Assembly (NCBI RefSeq): GCF_002909445.1
Contig: NZ_PPXC01000002.1
Span: 248,001 to 312,000, forward strand
Length of the DNA stretch: 64,000 bases
Source: Arthrobacter glacialis
GTDB lineage: Bacteria; Actinomycetota; Actinomycetes; Actinomycetales; Micrococcaceae
Direction: 5' to 3'
Shown here: piece after piece, positions 26,248 to 34,691 of the stretch
How positions within the stretch are numbered: the first letter of the stretch is position 1
How the letters are laid out: the number at the start of each line of letters is the position of its first letter
Translations under genes and position numbers: made by a program
Notes under the pieces: generated by a model
The model's database searches: none
What the model was told of the DNA's origin: nothing
What the model saw: the letters and a program-made list of their open reading frames with translations, nothing else

Positions 26248-27333
26248 TTGGCCGTCGAGCCTGCAGTGGAGCCACGCCTCCAGACAAAACCACGCAACGC
26301 CGCCCTTGACGGCATACGCGGCCTCGCCATCAGCGCAGTGATCGCATCGCACTTTGTTCCGGGCGGATTCAAGGGCGGCGCATACGGTGTTCTGGTCTTC
26401 TTTGTACTCAGCGGATACCTCATCACCACCTTGCTCCTGAAGGAACATGAGCGCAGCGGCCGGATTGACCTCAAGGCGTTCTACGCCCGGCGCGCGTTGC
26501 GGCTGCTTCCGGCCCTGTACGTTTTTTTGGTGGTGGCCCTGGGCATGTCCCTGCTGTTTGGCAGGGAACTGCGCATGGATCCGGGCGGTTCCCTGGTGGG
26601 CTCCGTGCTGGCGTTCTTCTACGTCTTCAACTGGGTGGACTTTGCCGGCCTTCAGATTCCGCATTCGATGACCCCGCTCTGGACGTTGTCCGTGGAAGAA
26701 CAGTTTTACTTGGTGTGGCCGCTGCTGCTGGTCTTGATGCTCGGGGCGCCATTGTTGAAGAAGCACCTGCAGGGCATAGTCCTGGCGGCCGCCGTGCTCT
26801 TTACAGGACTGGGCATTGCGGCGTACCTGGTGTTCGGCCTCATGTCCTACTACCGAAGCTGGACCTGGATTGCCCCGCTGCTCCTTGGCGTGTCCCTGGC
26901 CATCGCCCAACACCGCACCCAAGGCCGCCTTGGCACCGAGCTGGCCCGGCTGGCACCCATCGCCTGGGCCCTGCTGATCCTGGTGGCGGCATACCCGCCC
27001 ACACTGGACAGCGTGGTGACCCACGCCGTGGTGGTCCCGCTGTTGAGCGTGGCCAGCTGCATCATCATTGCCCGCAGCGTGGACGGCGCCACCAGCTTCT
27101 CCACGCGGGTTCTGTCCTTGCCGGTGCTGGGCTATTTGGGCAGGCGCTCCTACGGGCTGTACCTGTGGAACCTGATTGCCCTGGAAACGCTGGAACACTT
27201 CATCCACCACCCCGCCCTGCTCATTGCCTGCGCGCTCGCAGCCACCTTTGCCGTTGCTGAGGCGTCCTACCGTTGGGTAGAGATGCCGGCCCTGCGCCTC
27301 AAGCACAGATTTGAGCGCGTGCAACTGGCCTAA
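26248..27333 (+). CDS. acyltransferase 3 family membrane protein
   Basis: 361 residues from the TTG at 26248, which has GGGGGAG upstream; an in-frame TTG at 26209 lacks one. About ten membrane segments. The family motifs are LDGIRGLAISAVIASHF (catalytic His) near the N-terminus, VLVFFVLSGYLITTLL, FYARRALRLLPALY and TLSVEEQFYLVWPL. OafA/YrhL-type enzymes transfer acyl groups to extracytoplasmic sugars. The substrate is unknown. It is in opposite orientation to the nitrite reductase genes around it and looks unrelated to them. Confidence 0.88.
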   Translation: MAVEPAVEPRLQTKPRNAALDGIRGLAISAVIASHFVPGGFKGGAYGVLVFFVLSGYLITTLLLKEHERSGRIDLKAFYARRALRLLPALYVFLVVALGMSLLFGRELRMDPGGSLVGSVLAFFYVFNWVDFAGLQIPHSMTPLWTLSVEEQFYLVWPLLLVLMLGAPLLKKHLQGIVLAAAVLFTGLGIAAYLVFGLMSYYRSWTWIAPLLLGVSLAIAQHRTQGRLGTELARLAPIAWALLILVAAYPPTLDSVVTHAVVVPLLSVASCIIIARSVDGATSFSTRVLSLPVLGYLGRRSYGLYLWNLIALETLEHFIHHPALLIACALAATFAVAEASYRWVEMPALRLKHRFERVQLA

Positions 27334-27352
27334 CGTGCCCGGGGGACGGACC

Positions 27353-28129
27353 TCAGGCCGACTGCAAACTGGCATCTTCGAGAAAATCCGAGACTGCCAG
27401 GCCGTTGCTCTGGGCAAGGTCCACCACATCGCCAATGACGATCACCGCCGGGTTGCGGCACGCCGAGGACGCACTCACAATTCTGCCCAGTGTTGCGATG
27501 GTGGTGCGCTGGGTGTGGCTGAATCCGCGTTCGACGACGGCCACCGGAGTGCCGGAGGCCAGCCCGGCCATGCGCAAACCCGCCACCAAGGAGGGCAGCG
27601 TGCCGATCCCCATGAGCACCACAATGGTCCCGCCCAAGCCAGCCAAATGCCTGTATTCCTTGCCCGTCAGGGGCGCGTGGCCGGACACCACTGTAAACAA
27701 ATGGCTGACATTGCGGTGCGTCACGGGGATGCCTGCCGCACCGGGAACGGCGATGGCGCTGGACACTCCCGGGACCACCGTGACGGGGATGCCCGCAGCC
27801 ACGGCTGCTGACATTTCCTCACCGCCGCGGCCAAACACAAACGGGTCCCCGCCCTTGAGCCGCACCACGTGCAGGCCGCCCCGGGCGCCGTCGATCATCC
27901 TCGCCGTGATGTCCTCCTGGGAAACTTTGTGGTGTCCCGGCGTCTTGCCCACGTCCACAAAGGTGGCGCGCGGTGCCAAGGCGGCCAGATCCTCCGTGGG
28001 TCCCAGCCTGTCAAAATAGACCACATCCGCCTCAGTCAGCACCTTGGCTGCACGGAGCGTGAGCAGATCTGCGGGGCCGGGGCCGCCGCCAACGAGGGTG
28101 ATGCGTCCAGTACGCCGTGTGCGTGGCAT
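27353..28129 (-). CDS. cobA: uroporphyrinogen-III C-methyltransferase
   Basis: 258 residues from the ATG at 28129, 11 nt after the nirB stop and in the same operon. It carries the SUMT signatures ITLVGGGPGPADLLTLRA, VVRLKGGDPFVFGRGGEE and VPGVSSAIAVP..PVTHR. It methylates uroporphyrinogen III at C2 and C7 with SAM to give precorrin-2, the precursor of siroheme, the prosthetic group of the nitrite reductase encoded upstream. It has no CysG-type oxidase/ferrochelatase domain, so another enzyme must complete siroheme. The longer frame to 28348 lies inside nirB. Confidence 0.93.
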   Translation of the reverse strand: MPRTRRTGRITLVGGGPGPADLLTLRAAKVLTEADVVYFDRLGPTEDLAALAPRATFVDVGKTPGHHKVSQEDITARMIDGARGGLHVVRLKGGDPFVFGRGGEEMSAAVAAGIPVTVVPGVSSAIAVPGAAGIPVTHRNVSHLFTVVSGHAPLTGKEYRHLAGLGGTIVVLMGIGTLPSLVAGLRMAGLASGTPVAVVERGFSHTQRTTIATLGRIVSASSACRNPAVIVIGDVVDLAQSNGLAVSDFLEDASLQSA

Positions 28130-28140
28130 GGGCCCTGCCT

Positions 28141-30831
28141 TCAATTGGTGAGCGCGTCTGCGCCGCGGACGGGAATGTGGGTGGCTATCAACACCGGACC
28201 GTTTTCCTGGGTTTTCTCCAGTTCGGTGGCGGGGCGGATCTGGCCACGTTCCGGGACAAACACAATGGATTCGTCCAGGGACTCCGGGGCGTTGACAAAG
28301 GAGCGGAAGCGGCGCAAACGCTCGGGGTCCGCCAAGGTGGCTGCCCATTCGTCCTGGTAGTTGTCCACGTGGGCCGCCATGGCCGCCTCGAGGTCTGCTG
28401 CGATGCCGAGGGAATCATTGACCACCACGTCCACCACATGGGCCAGGCCGCCGGGTAGCTCCTCCTGCCAGCGGGCAGTGCGCTGGAGCCTGTCCGCCGT
28501 GCGGATGTAATACATGAGGTACCGATCGATGTAGCGCACCAGGGTGTCCCCGTCCAGGTCCTTGGCCAGCAGCTGGGCGTGCGCCGGGGTGGCCCCGCCG
28601 TTGCCGCCAACGTACAGGTTCCAGCCGTCGGCTGTGGCGATGATGCCCACATCCTTGCCGCGCGCCTCGGCGCATTCGCGGGCACAGCCGGAGACGCCCA
28701 GCTTGATCTTGTGCGGGCTGCGCAGGCCCCGGTACCGCAGTTCCAACTCGATGGCCATGGCCACCGAATCCTGCACCCCGAACCGGCACCAGGTGGAACC
28801 GACACAGGATTTCACCGTGCGCAGGGACTTCCCGTACGCCTGCCCGGACTCCATGCCGGCGTCGATGAGGATCTTCCAAATCTGTGGCAGCTGCTCCAGC
28901 CGGGCCCCGAACAGGTCGATCCGCTGCCCGCCGGTGATCTTGGTGTACAGACCAAAGTCCTGGGCCACCTTGGCGATCACGGCCAGCTTGTCCGGGGTGA
29001 TCTCACCGCCGGGAATGCGCGGCACCACCGAGTAGCTGCCATCCTTTTGCATGTTGGCCAGCGCGCGGTCGTTGGTGTCCTGGAGGGTGCCGCGGCCGGC
29101 GTCGAGCACGTATTCCCCGTGCTGGCTGGCCAGAATGTTGGCCACTGTGGGCTTGCAAATGTCACAGCCGCGGCCTGCTTGGGCGGTTTCATCGATGCCG
29201 AAGCGGGCCAGAATCTCGGGGAAGCTCTTGAGTTCCAGGGCGTGGACGGCCTCAAAGAGTTCCGGTCGGGACATGGCAAAGTGCTCGCACAGGGCCTTGG
29301 AGACGGCGATTCCTGACTTGGCCAGCTCGCCCTCCATGAGCTTTTGCAGCAGCGGCACGCAGGAACCGCATTGGGTGCCGGCCCGCGTGCAGGCCTTCAG
29401 GCCGGGCAGGTCCTGAACCGGGTCCTGCCCCTGGCACGTGCCGCAGCCGTTGACGGCGTCGCGGATGCCACCGGCCGTGACGTTGTTGCACGAACACAGG
29501 ATGGCGTCGTCGGGAAGTTCGACGACGGGTGCGTCGCCTCCGCCTGCCGCCGACAGGAACGCTCCGGGTTCCGCCGGCAGCTCCCGGCCCAGCAGGGGGC
29601 GCAGGCTGGTGTAGGGGCTGGCGTCGCCAACAAAGATGCCGCCCAACAGGATCTTCGCATCGGAGCTGGTGACAATCTTTTGGTAGACGCCGCGGGCGGG
29701 ATCGGCGTACACCACCTCCAGGCTGCCTTCGGAGCGGGCAAACGCGTCACCAAAACTGGCCACGTCCACGCCGGAGAGCTTGAGCTTGGTGGCAGTGTCA
29801 AAGCCGGGGAAGGTGGCGTCGCCGCCGTGCAGCCTGTCCGCCACGATCTCCGCCATGGTGTTGGCCGGGGCCACCAGGCCAAGGCACATGCCGCCAAAGT
29901 TGGCCACCTCACCGATCGCCCAAACGCGGGGGACTGTGGTTTTGCAACCGTCGGAAATGACCACTCCGCCGCGCGGGCCCAGCTCAAAACCGTGGTGGGC
30001 TGTGCCGTCGTCCCCCCGCGCCAATTCGTCGCGGGGGCGCACGCCCACGGCCACCACCACCAGATCGGCGGGCACCACCGAGCCGTCGGCCATCAGAACA
30101 CCGGTGACCTGGCCGCCGTCGTCCGTCTGAATCGCCTCCGGGTACACCCCGGCCGTGGTGTTCATGCCCTTGGCCGCCACCAAACGGCCCAAGGCCTGGC
30201 CGGCGCCCTCATCCAGCTGGGCGTTCATGAGCCACTTGCCGCCGTTGATGACCACCGAGGCGGCGCCAAGCTTGATGAGCCCCGCGGCGGCCTCCAAGCC
30301 CAGCAGGCCGCCGCCAATGACGGCCGTGTTCACGGTACGGCCCAGCTTCGCACCGAGCAGGGCCAGCTGTTGGTTGAGGGTCCACACATCCTCAAGGGTG
30401 CGGTAAACATGGGTGTGTTCGGCGCCCGGAATGCTCAAACGGGTGGCGTCGGAGCCCGTGGCCAGGACCAGTTCGTCGTAGGGGTAGTGGGTCAGCACGC
30501 CGCCCGCCATGGTCTTCACCGTCTGGGTCTGTGGATCGATGGCGGCAACCTCAGCACCGCGGACCAGGGTCACGGCGGGGTGCTCCCACAGGGCAGGATC
30601 GCCCAGGGTCAGGTCCGTGTCCACGGCTGTCAGTGCCTGGCTCAGGGCCACCCGGTCATAGGGGGCGTGGGCCTCCTCGGTCAGGACCGTGAGATGCCAA
30701 CCTGACAGTCCGCGGGCATGCATGGCTTCGGCAAAACGATGGGCGGCCGGGCCGCCGCCAACAACTACTATCCTGCGAAAAGCGTTTGCTGCCTGGGGGC
30801 TCGGGGTGTTCTGCGCGTTGGGCTGCGTCAT
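28141..30831 (-). CDS. nirB: assimilatory nitrite reductase [NAD(P)H], large subunit
   Basis: 896 residues. An N-terminal FAD/NAD(P)H oxidoreductase domain (IVVVGGGPAAHRF, then AVIGGGLLGLEAA) is followed by two BFD-like [2Fe-2S] Cys clusters (ILCSCNNVTAGGI..CGTC and GRGCDICKP). The C-terminal siroheme/[4Fe-4S] domain carries SCVGSTWCRFG and GVSGCARECAEARGKD. It reduces nitrite to ammonium in the cytoplasm. Length and order are as in other NirB. It is followed by cobA, and its partner nirD is divergent rather than downstream. Confidence 0.96.
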   Translation of the reverse strand: MTQPNAQNTPSPQAANAFRRIVVVGGGPAAHRFAEAMHARGLSGWHLTVLTEEAHAPYDRVALSQALTAVDTDLTLGDPALWEHPAVTLVRGAEVAAIDPQTQTVKTMAGGVLTHYPYDELVLATGSDATRLSIPGAEHTHVYRTLEDVWTLNQQLALLGAKLGRTVNTAVIGGGLLGLEAAAGLIKLGAASVVINGGKWLMNAQLDEGAGQALGRLVAAKGMNTTAGVYPEAIQTDDGGQVTGVLMADGSVVPADLVVVAVGVRPRDELARGDDGTAHHGFELGPRGGVVISDGCKTTVPRVWAIGEVANFGGMCLGLVAPANTMAEIVADRLHGGDATFPGFDTATKLKLSGVDVASFGDAFARSEGSLEVVYADPARGVYQKIVTSSDAKILLGGIFVGDASPYTSLRPLLGRELPAEPGAFLSAAGGGDAPVVELPDDAILCSCNNVTAGGIRDAVNGCGTCQGQDPVQDLPGLKACTRAGTQCGSCVPLLQKLMEGELAKSGIAVSKALCEHFAMSRPELFEAVHALELKSFPEILARFGIDETAQAGRGCDICKPTVANILASQHGEYVLDAGRGTLQDTNDRALANMQKDGSYSVVPRIPGGEITPDKLAVIAKVAQDFGLYTKITGGQRIDLFGARLEQLPQIWKILIDAGMESGQAYGKSLRTVKSCVGSTWCRFGVQDSVAMAIELELRYRGLRSPHKIKLGVSGCARECAEARGKDVGIIATADGWNLYVGGNGGATPAHAQLLAKDLDGDTLVRYIDRYLMYYIRTADRLQRTARWQEELPGGLAHVVDVVVNDSLGIAADLEAAMAAHVDNYQDEWAATLADPERLRRFRSFVNAPESLDESIVFVPERGQIRPATELEKTQENGPVLIATHIPVRGADALTN

Positions 30832-30920
30832 GGCTGTGGCCTTTCCTCGGTTGGCCTAGTGCTGGCACCAACGTGTAGTCCCATGGTAGAAAACCGGCAT
30901 TGCCTCGCCGTTTCGCTTAT

Positions 30921-30936
30921 GTAACAGACAGTTAAC
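30921..30936. promoter_or_regulatory. candidate GlnR box between nirB and nirD
   Basis: GTAAC-AGACAG-TTAAC at 30921-30936 matches the GlnR pattern of two AC-containing half-sites (xTnAC, xnAAC) separated by 6 nt. It is 90 bp upstream of the nirB start and 135 bp upstream of nirD, so one site could serve both divergent promoters. No experimental or search evidence is available here. Confidence 0.5.
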
Positions 30937-31070
30937 GTCCACCTACCGGCCACCCCAAGCAGGCGGTGACACGGGATTTACGTCCCCGTCATGTGCGCGG
31001 CGGCGCGGCGAAACATGGCCTCCCTAGTGTGAAAGCTACGCAGTTTGGCCCTCCCAGCGAAGGAACGTTC

Positions 31071-31445
31071 ATGGAAACAGTCATGGAAATGCCAGCCACC
31101 GGCTACGCGCCGCTTGCGGTTGACCCCGCGTGGGTCCGGGTCTGCCGGCTCGATGATCTGGCCGATTCCTGGGGCGAGGCAGCCCTGGTCAAGGGGCAGC
31201 AGCTAGCCCTGTTCCGGGTGGGTCGCGGGGACGTCTTTGCCGTGTCTCAGGCCGATCCGGCCACCCGCGCCCACGTCATGTCCCGCGGGATGGTGGGCTC
31301 GCGCGGGCGTACCCACACCATTGCCTCCCCGCTGCACAAGGAGGTCTACTCCCTGGCCACGGGGGAGTGCTTTGGCCGCCCCGAGCTGCACCTTGGCACG
31401 TATCCCGTGCGGGTGGTGGACGGCGTGGTTGAGGTTTCGGTTTAG
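31071..31445 (+). CDS. nirD: nitrite reductase small subunit
   Basis: 124 residues from the ATG at 31071 (AAGGAAC upstream); in-frame sequence reaches 30966 without a ribosome site. It is a Rieske-fold protein without the Cys/His iron-sulfur ligands, as usual in NirD: WVRVCRLDDL, GQQLALFRVGRGDVFAVSQADP, IASPLHKEVYSLATGECFG..L.TYPVRVVDG. It supports NirB in NAD(P)H-dependent nitrite reduction. It is transcribed away from nirB. Its stop codon lies inside the 32-bp repeat shared with the end of the downstream mutase gene. Confidence 0.9.
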   Translation: METVMEMPATGYAPLAVDPAWVRVCRLDDLADSWGEAALVKGQQLALFRVGRGDVFAVSQADPATRAHVMSRGMVGSRGRTHTIASPLHKEVYSLATGECFGRPELHLGTYPVRVVDGVVEVSV

Positions 31446-31826
31446 AGCGGTTCCAGCCCCAGCTCCACGGTCGCCATGGTGAAGTGTGGGGCTCGGTCCC
31501 GCCGCGAACCGGTGATTTTTGCTCTCCTGGTACTTCGGCGAGGGCGAAAATCCCGAGTCCAGGTCAGGGCTGTGGGCTTTTCGGATTCCAAACAGCAGCT
31601 AATGCGATTTCCTGATTCCAAACAGCAGCTAATGCGGGTTGCGGACCGTCACACCCGCATTAGCTGCCGTTTGGAACCGAGATGATGCTCATCCCCCACC
31701 ACCATCCCGGGAGGCGGATTCTTCGATTGACCACGCCGTGGGTCTCGTTCAAGGACGCTGACGGGACACACCTGATGTCGTTCTTGGCGAGCTGCGTCAA
31801 GAACTGACCCAGGCTAAGGTTTCGGT
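31446..31826. other. inserted or duplicated segment between nirD and the mutase gene
   Basis: No gene is seen. It holds the first 32-bp direct repeat (partly), the repeat-hairpin element at 31584-31676 and about 130 bp that reads ...WVSFKDADGTHLMSF.. then stop in one frame, possibly the tail of a lost gene. The composition is otherwise unremarkable. Confidence 0.5.
31584..31676. repeat. tandem plus inverted repeat forming a strong hairpin
   Basis: A 23-bp unit containing TTCCAAACAGCAGCTAATG occurs at 31584-31606 and 31614-31636 and, inverted with one mismatch, at 31656-31676. The last two form a hairpin whose inner 15 bp (GCAGCTAATGCGGGT / ACCCGCATTAGCTGC) are perfect. It resembles a dispersed REP-like or terminator element, though no T-run follows. 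Confidence 0.75.
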
Positions 31827-33749
31827 TTAGAGCGGTTCCAGCCCCAGCGACGCCTTGACATCGCGGACGACGGCGGCCAGCGCACGTTCGGCTTCCTGCT
31901 GGGCTGCCGGGAGCTGATCACGCCCGGCGACGGGCACAATTACTTCCAGGTAGCACTTGAGCTTTGGCTCGGTGCCGCTGGGCCGCACGATCACCCGGGT
32001 GCCGCTCTCGCTCAGGTAACTCACGCCGTCGGTCGCGGGAAGTTGGGGTGTCCCCACCGACAGATCGGTGAACTGGGCAATGGCCGAGCCGTCAAAGCCG
32101 GCCGGCGGCTGGGCCCGGAGCCTGGCCATCATGCTCTCAATCTCGGCAGGATCCTCCACCCGGATGCTGATTTGGTTGCTGGCGTGCAGGCCGTGGGCCA
32201 GGGCCAGATCATCCAGTACGTCCAAGAGCGTCCTGCCAACAGCCTTGAGTCCGGCGGCCATTTCAGCCACCAGCAGCCCGGCGGAGATGCCGTCCTTGTC
32301 TCGGACCACCTCCGGCGCCACACAGTAACCCAGGGCTTCCTCGTAGCCGTAGCTCAGGCCCGGCACGCGGGAAATCCACTTGAAACCGGTCAAGGTCTCG
32401 ACGTGCTCATAGCCTGCTTCGCCAGCAATCCTGGCCAGGAGCCGTGAAGAAACAATGGAATTCGCAAACACGGGGGTTGCCGCGCCTGTGCCCTCGTCTC
32501 CGGCAATTCCTGTGCTCCCGACATGGCCGCCGCGGGCCACCACATGGGCGCCAAGCAGTGCGCCCACCTGGTCGCCATGCAGCTGACGCCACTGACCGCT
32601 GGAGGGGTCCTTGACTCCCACGGAAACCCTGTCGGCGTCGGGATCGTTGGCCAGAACCACATCCGCACCCACCTTTTCCGCTAGCGCAAAAGCCAAATCC
32701 ATGGCGCCTGGCTCTTCCGGGTTGGGGAAGGAGACGGTGGGGAAGAAGGGGTCGGGTGCGGATTGCTCGGCCACGGCATGAATGTCCGTGAAGCCGGCAC
32801 CGCGCAGCACCGCCAGCGCGGTCTCATGCCCCACCCCGTGCAGGGAGGTGTGCACTATGCGCAGTTCACGGTGCGGGAATGCGTCGCGGTCGGTAAATGC
32901 GGTGATGGTGTGCTCGTAGCTTTCCAGCAGCTGATGCGCCACCACGGTCCAGCCGCTTTCTGCCAACTCAATGGCTGAGGTGTCGCCCATCTCGGCCGTG
33001 TTTGACGCCGCGTCGATGTGCGCTGCGATTTGCGAATCGTGGGGCGCCACGATCTGGACGCCGCGGGCCTCCGGGGCCACCGCACGCCCACCCAGGTACA
33101 CCTTGTAGCCGTTGTCCGCCGGCGGGTTGTGGCTGGCCGTAACCATGACGCCGGCCTCGCAGTCCATAGCCCGCACAGCATAGGCGAGGACGGGCGTTGG
33201 CAGGGCGGCGGGCAGCAGGAACGTTTCGATACCTGCGGCGGTAAAAATGGCCGCCGTCTCCTGGGCAAACACTTCCGAATTGTGGCGGGCGTCAAATCCC
33301 ACAACAGCCCTGGGCTGGTAGGCGGTCGGCTGGGAGGCGGGCGGCTGGGAGGCGGGCGGCTGGGAGGCGGGCTCGCCCGCGGAGGAGGTTCCGGCGTCGT
33401 CCATCTCAGCCCGGGACATCTCAGCCTGGGCCGACTGTTCCTGGGCCAGCTCAGCCTGGGCCAGGGCCAGCAGGTGGGCCGCCACCCCGGCAGCAGCCCG
33501 GCGCACCACAATCCGGTTCATCCGGTTCGGGCCCGGACCCATGGCGGCCCGCAGCCCGGCCGTGCCAAATTGCAGATGGCCGGTAAAGCTGTCCGCCAGT
33601 TCCAGGGGCTCCTCGGCGATCCAGCTGTGCAGCCGGGCCGTCGTGGCGGGATCGGGATCGTGGCTGGCCCACTGCAGCGCAGCAGCCTTCAGGGCCTGCG
33701 TCTCGAGTGCGGCTTTGGACGTCGAGGTGGTGTCATCTACATGTCTCAC
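31827..33749 (-). CDS. phospho-sugar mutase (phosphoglucomutase/phosphomannomutase family)
   Basis: 640 residues from the GTG at 33749, about 35 nt after the upstream gene; the frame continues into that gene. It has four mutase domains: FGTAGLRAAMGPGPNRMN near residue 60, active-site phospho-Ser in VTASHNPPADNGYKVY, metal-binding NDPDADR, sugar loop GYEEALGY and C-terminal SGTEPK phosphate contact. It interconverts hexose (or pentose) 1- and 6(5)-phosphates. Residues of about 110-150 are a low-complexity insert with PASQPPASQPPASQP tandem repeats, lengthening the protein over the usual 550-590. It lies downstream of purine nucleoside phosphorylase, so a phosphopentomutase role is possible. 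Confidence 0.88.
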   Translation of the reverse strand: MRHVDDTTSTSKAALETQALKAAALQWASHDPDPATTARLHSWIAEEPLELADSFTGHLQFGTAGLRAAMGPGPNRMNRIVVRRAAAGVAAHLLALAQAELAQEQSAQAEMSRAEMDDAGTSSAGEPASQPPASQPPASQPTAYQPRAVVGFDARHNSEVFAQETAAIFTAAGIETFLLPAALPTPVLAYAVRAMDCEAGVMVTASHNPPADNGYKVYLGGRAVAPEARGVQIVAPHDSQIAAHIDAASNTAEMGDTSAIELAESGWTVVAHQLLESYEHTITAFTDRDAFPHRELRIVHTSLHGVGHETALAVLRGAGFTDIHAVAEQSAPDPFFPTVSFPNPEEPGAMDLAFALAEKVGADVVLANDPDADRVSVGVKDPSSGQWRQLHGDQVGALLGAHVVARGGHVGSTGIAGDEGTGAATPVFANSIVSSRLLARIAGEAGYEHVETLTGFKWISRVPGLSYGYEEALGYCVAPEVVRDKDGISAGLLVAEMAAGLKAVGRTLLDVLDDLALAHGLHASNQISIRVEDPAEIESMMARLRAQPPAGFDGSAIAQFTDLSVGTPQLPATDGVSYLSESGTRVIVRPSGTEPKLKCYLEVIVPVAGRDQLPAAQQEAERALAAVVRDVKASLGLEPL

Positions 33750-33783
33750 CCCATAAATGTAGCCGCACTCGTTGGGGATGACG

Positions 33784-34605
33784 CTACATTTTGGCGATAA
33801 TGTCTGCCAGCAAGGCCGAAATTCGGGGGCCAGCCGCCGCGCCAGCCTCGATAACTTCCGCATGGCTCAAGGGAACCGGGCTGATGCCGGCCGCCAGATT
33901 GGTCACCAAGGAGATGCCAAACACTTCCATGCCCGCTGCGCGCGCGGCGATGGCCTCCAACGCGGTGGACATGCCCACCAAATCAGCACCAATGCGCTTG
34001 GCGTACTGGACCTCAGCCGGAGTTTCGTAGTGCGGGCCGGTGAACTGTGCGTACACGCCCTCCGCCAGCGAGGGATCCACTTCACGGGCCAGTGCCCGCA
34101 GGCGCGTGGAGTAAAGGTCGGTCAGGTCCACAAACGTGGCGCCTTCCAGCGGTGAGGACGCCGTGAGGTTGATGTGGTCGCTGATCAACACGGGAGTGCC
34201 CGGCGTCCAATCCTCATTGAGCCCGCCGCAGCCGTTGGTCAGCACCAAGGTGGTGGCGCCGCAGGCAGCCGCCGTGCGCACGCCATGGACCACCGCGCGC
34301 ACACCCTTGCCCTCATAGAAATGGGTCCGGGCGCCCAGCACCAGCACGTTTTTGCCGGCCGGGGTGCGGATGGAAGTCAGCGTGGCCACATGGCCCACGA
34401 CGGCGGGCGCCGAGAAACCGGGCACCTCTGCGGCGTCCACGGCGGCTGTTACTTCGCCGATGAGTCCTGCCGCCTCACCCCAGCCTGACCCCAGTACTAC
34501 GGCGATGTCGTGGTGGGTAACGCCCGTGTGTTCGGCAATGTACGCTGCGGCCTCGCGGGCCAGTTCGGTGGGATCTGTGTCCGCCGGAAAAAGTTGATTA
34601 GTCAC
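33784..34605 (-). CDS. punA: purine-nucleoside phosphorylase
   Basis: 273 residues from the GTG at 34605; the frame extends to 34641 but the start agrees with family N-termini. It is a trimeric PNP type: VVLGSGWG near residue 37, [53 protein letters not shown] and VTNLAAG. It splits (deoxy)inosine and (deoxy)guanosine with phosphate to base and (deoxy)ribose 1-phosphate. The next gene in the operon, a sugar-phosphate mutase, could isomerise that product, and DeoC (24136) could then cleave the deoxy form. Confidence 0.95.
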   Translation of the reverse strand: MTNQLFPADTDPTELAREAAAYIAEHTGVTHHDIAVVLGSGWGEAAGLIGEVTAAVDAAEVPGFSAPAVVGHVATLTSIRTPAGKNVLVLGARTHFYEGKGVRAVVHGVRTAAACGATTLVLTNGCGGLNEDWTPGTPVLISDHINLTASSPLEGATFVDLTDLYSTRLRALAREVDPSLAEGVYAQFTGPHYETPAEVQYAKRIGADLVGMSTALEAIAARAAGMEVFGISLVTNLAAGISPVPLSHAEVIEAGAAAGPRISALLADIIAKM

Positions 34606-34691
34606 GAAACCAACATACCGGCACCGCGGGCCTCCGTACACAAGCTCGAATAACTTGGTGCATGGCGCAAGCTAGGGAAGAATGAACAATT

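Larger units (their letters stand above)
31432..31848. repeat. 32-bp direct repeats bounding an inserted segment
   Basis: The 32 bp at 31432-31463 and 31817-31848 are identical. The unit contains GGTTTCGGTTTAGAGCGG, which encodes the end of nirD on the plus strand and, in the second copy, the end of the mutase gene on the minus strand. Collapsing the repeat would place the two stop codons on top of each other (GTTTAG / CTCTAA), which suggests the ancestral convergent junction before about 350 bp were inserted. Confidence 0.8.

Noticed and set aside
26110-27435. 441-codon Gln/His-rich open frame opposite the acyltransferase
   Set aside because: The composition is typical of antisense frames in this genome, and the acyltransferase frame carries clear family motifs.
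31690-31816. Short gene remnant reading WVSFKDADGTHLMSF
   Set aside because: Only about 30 codons without start site or recognisable family; it may be a gene tail but cannot be supported.
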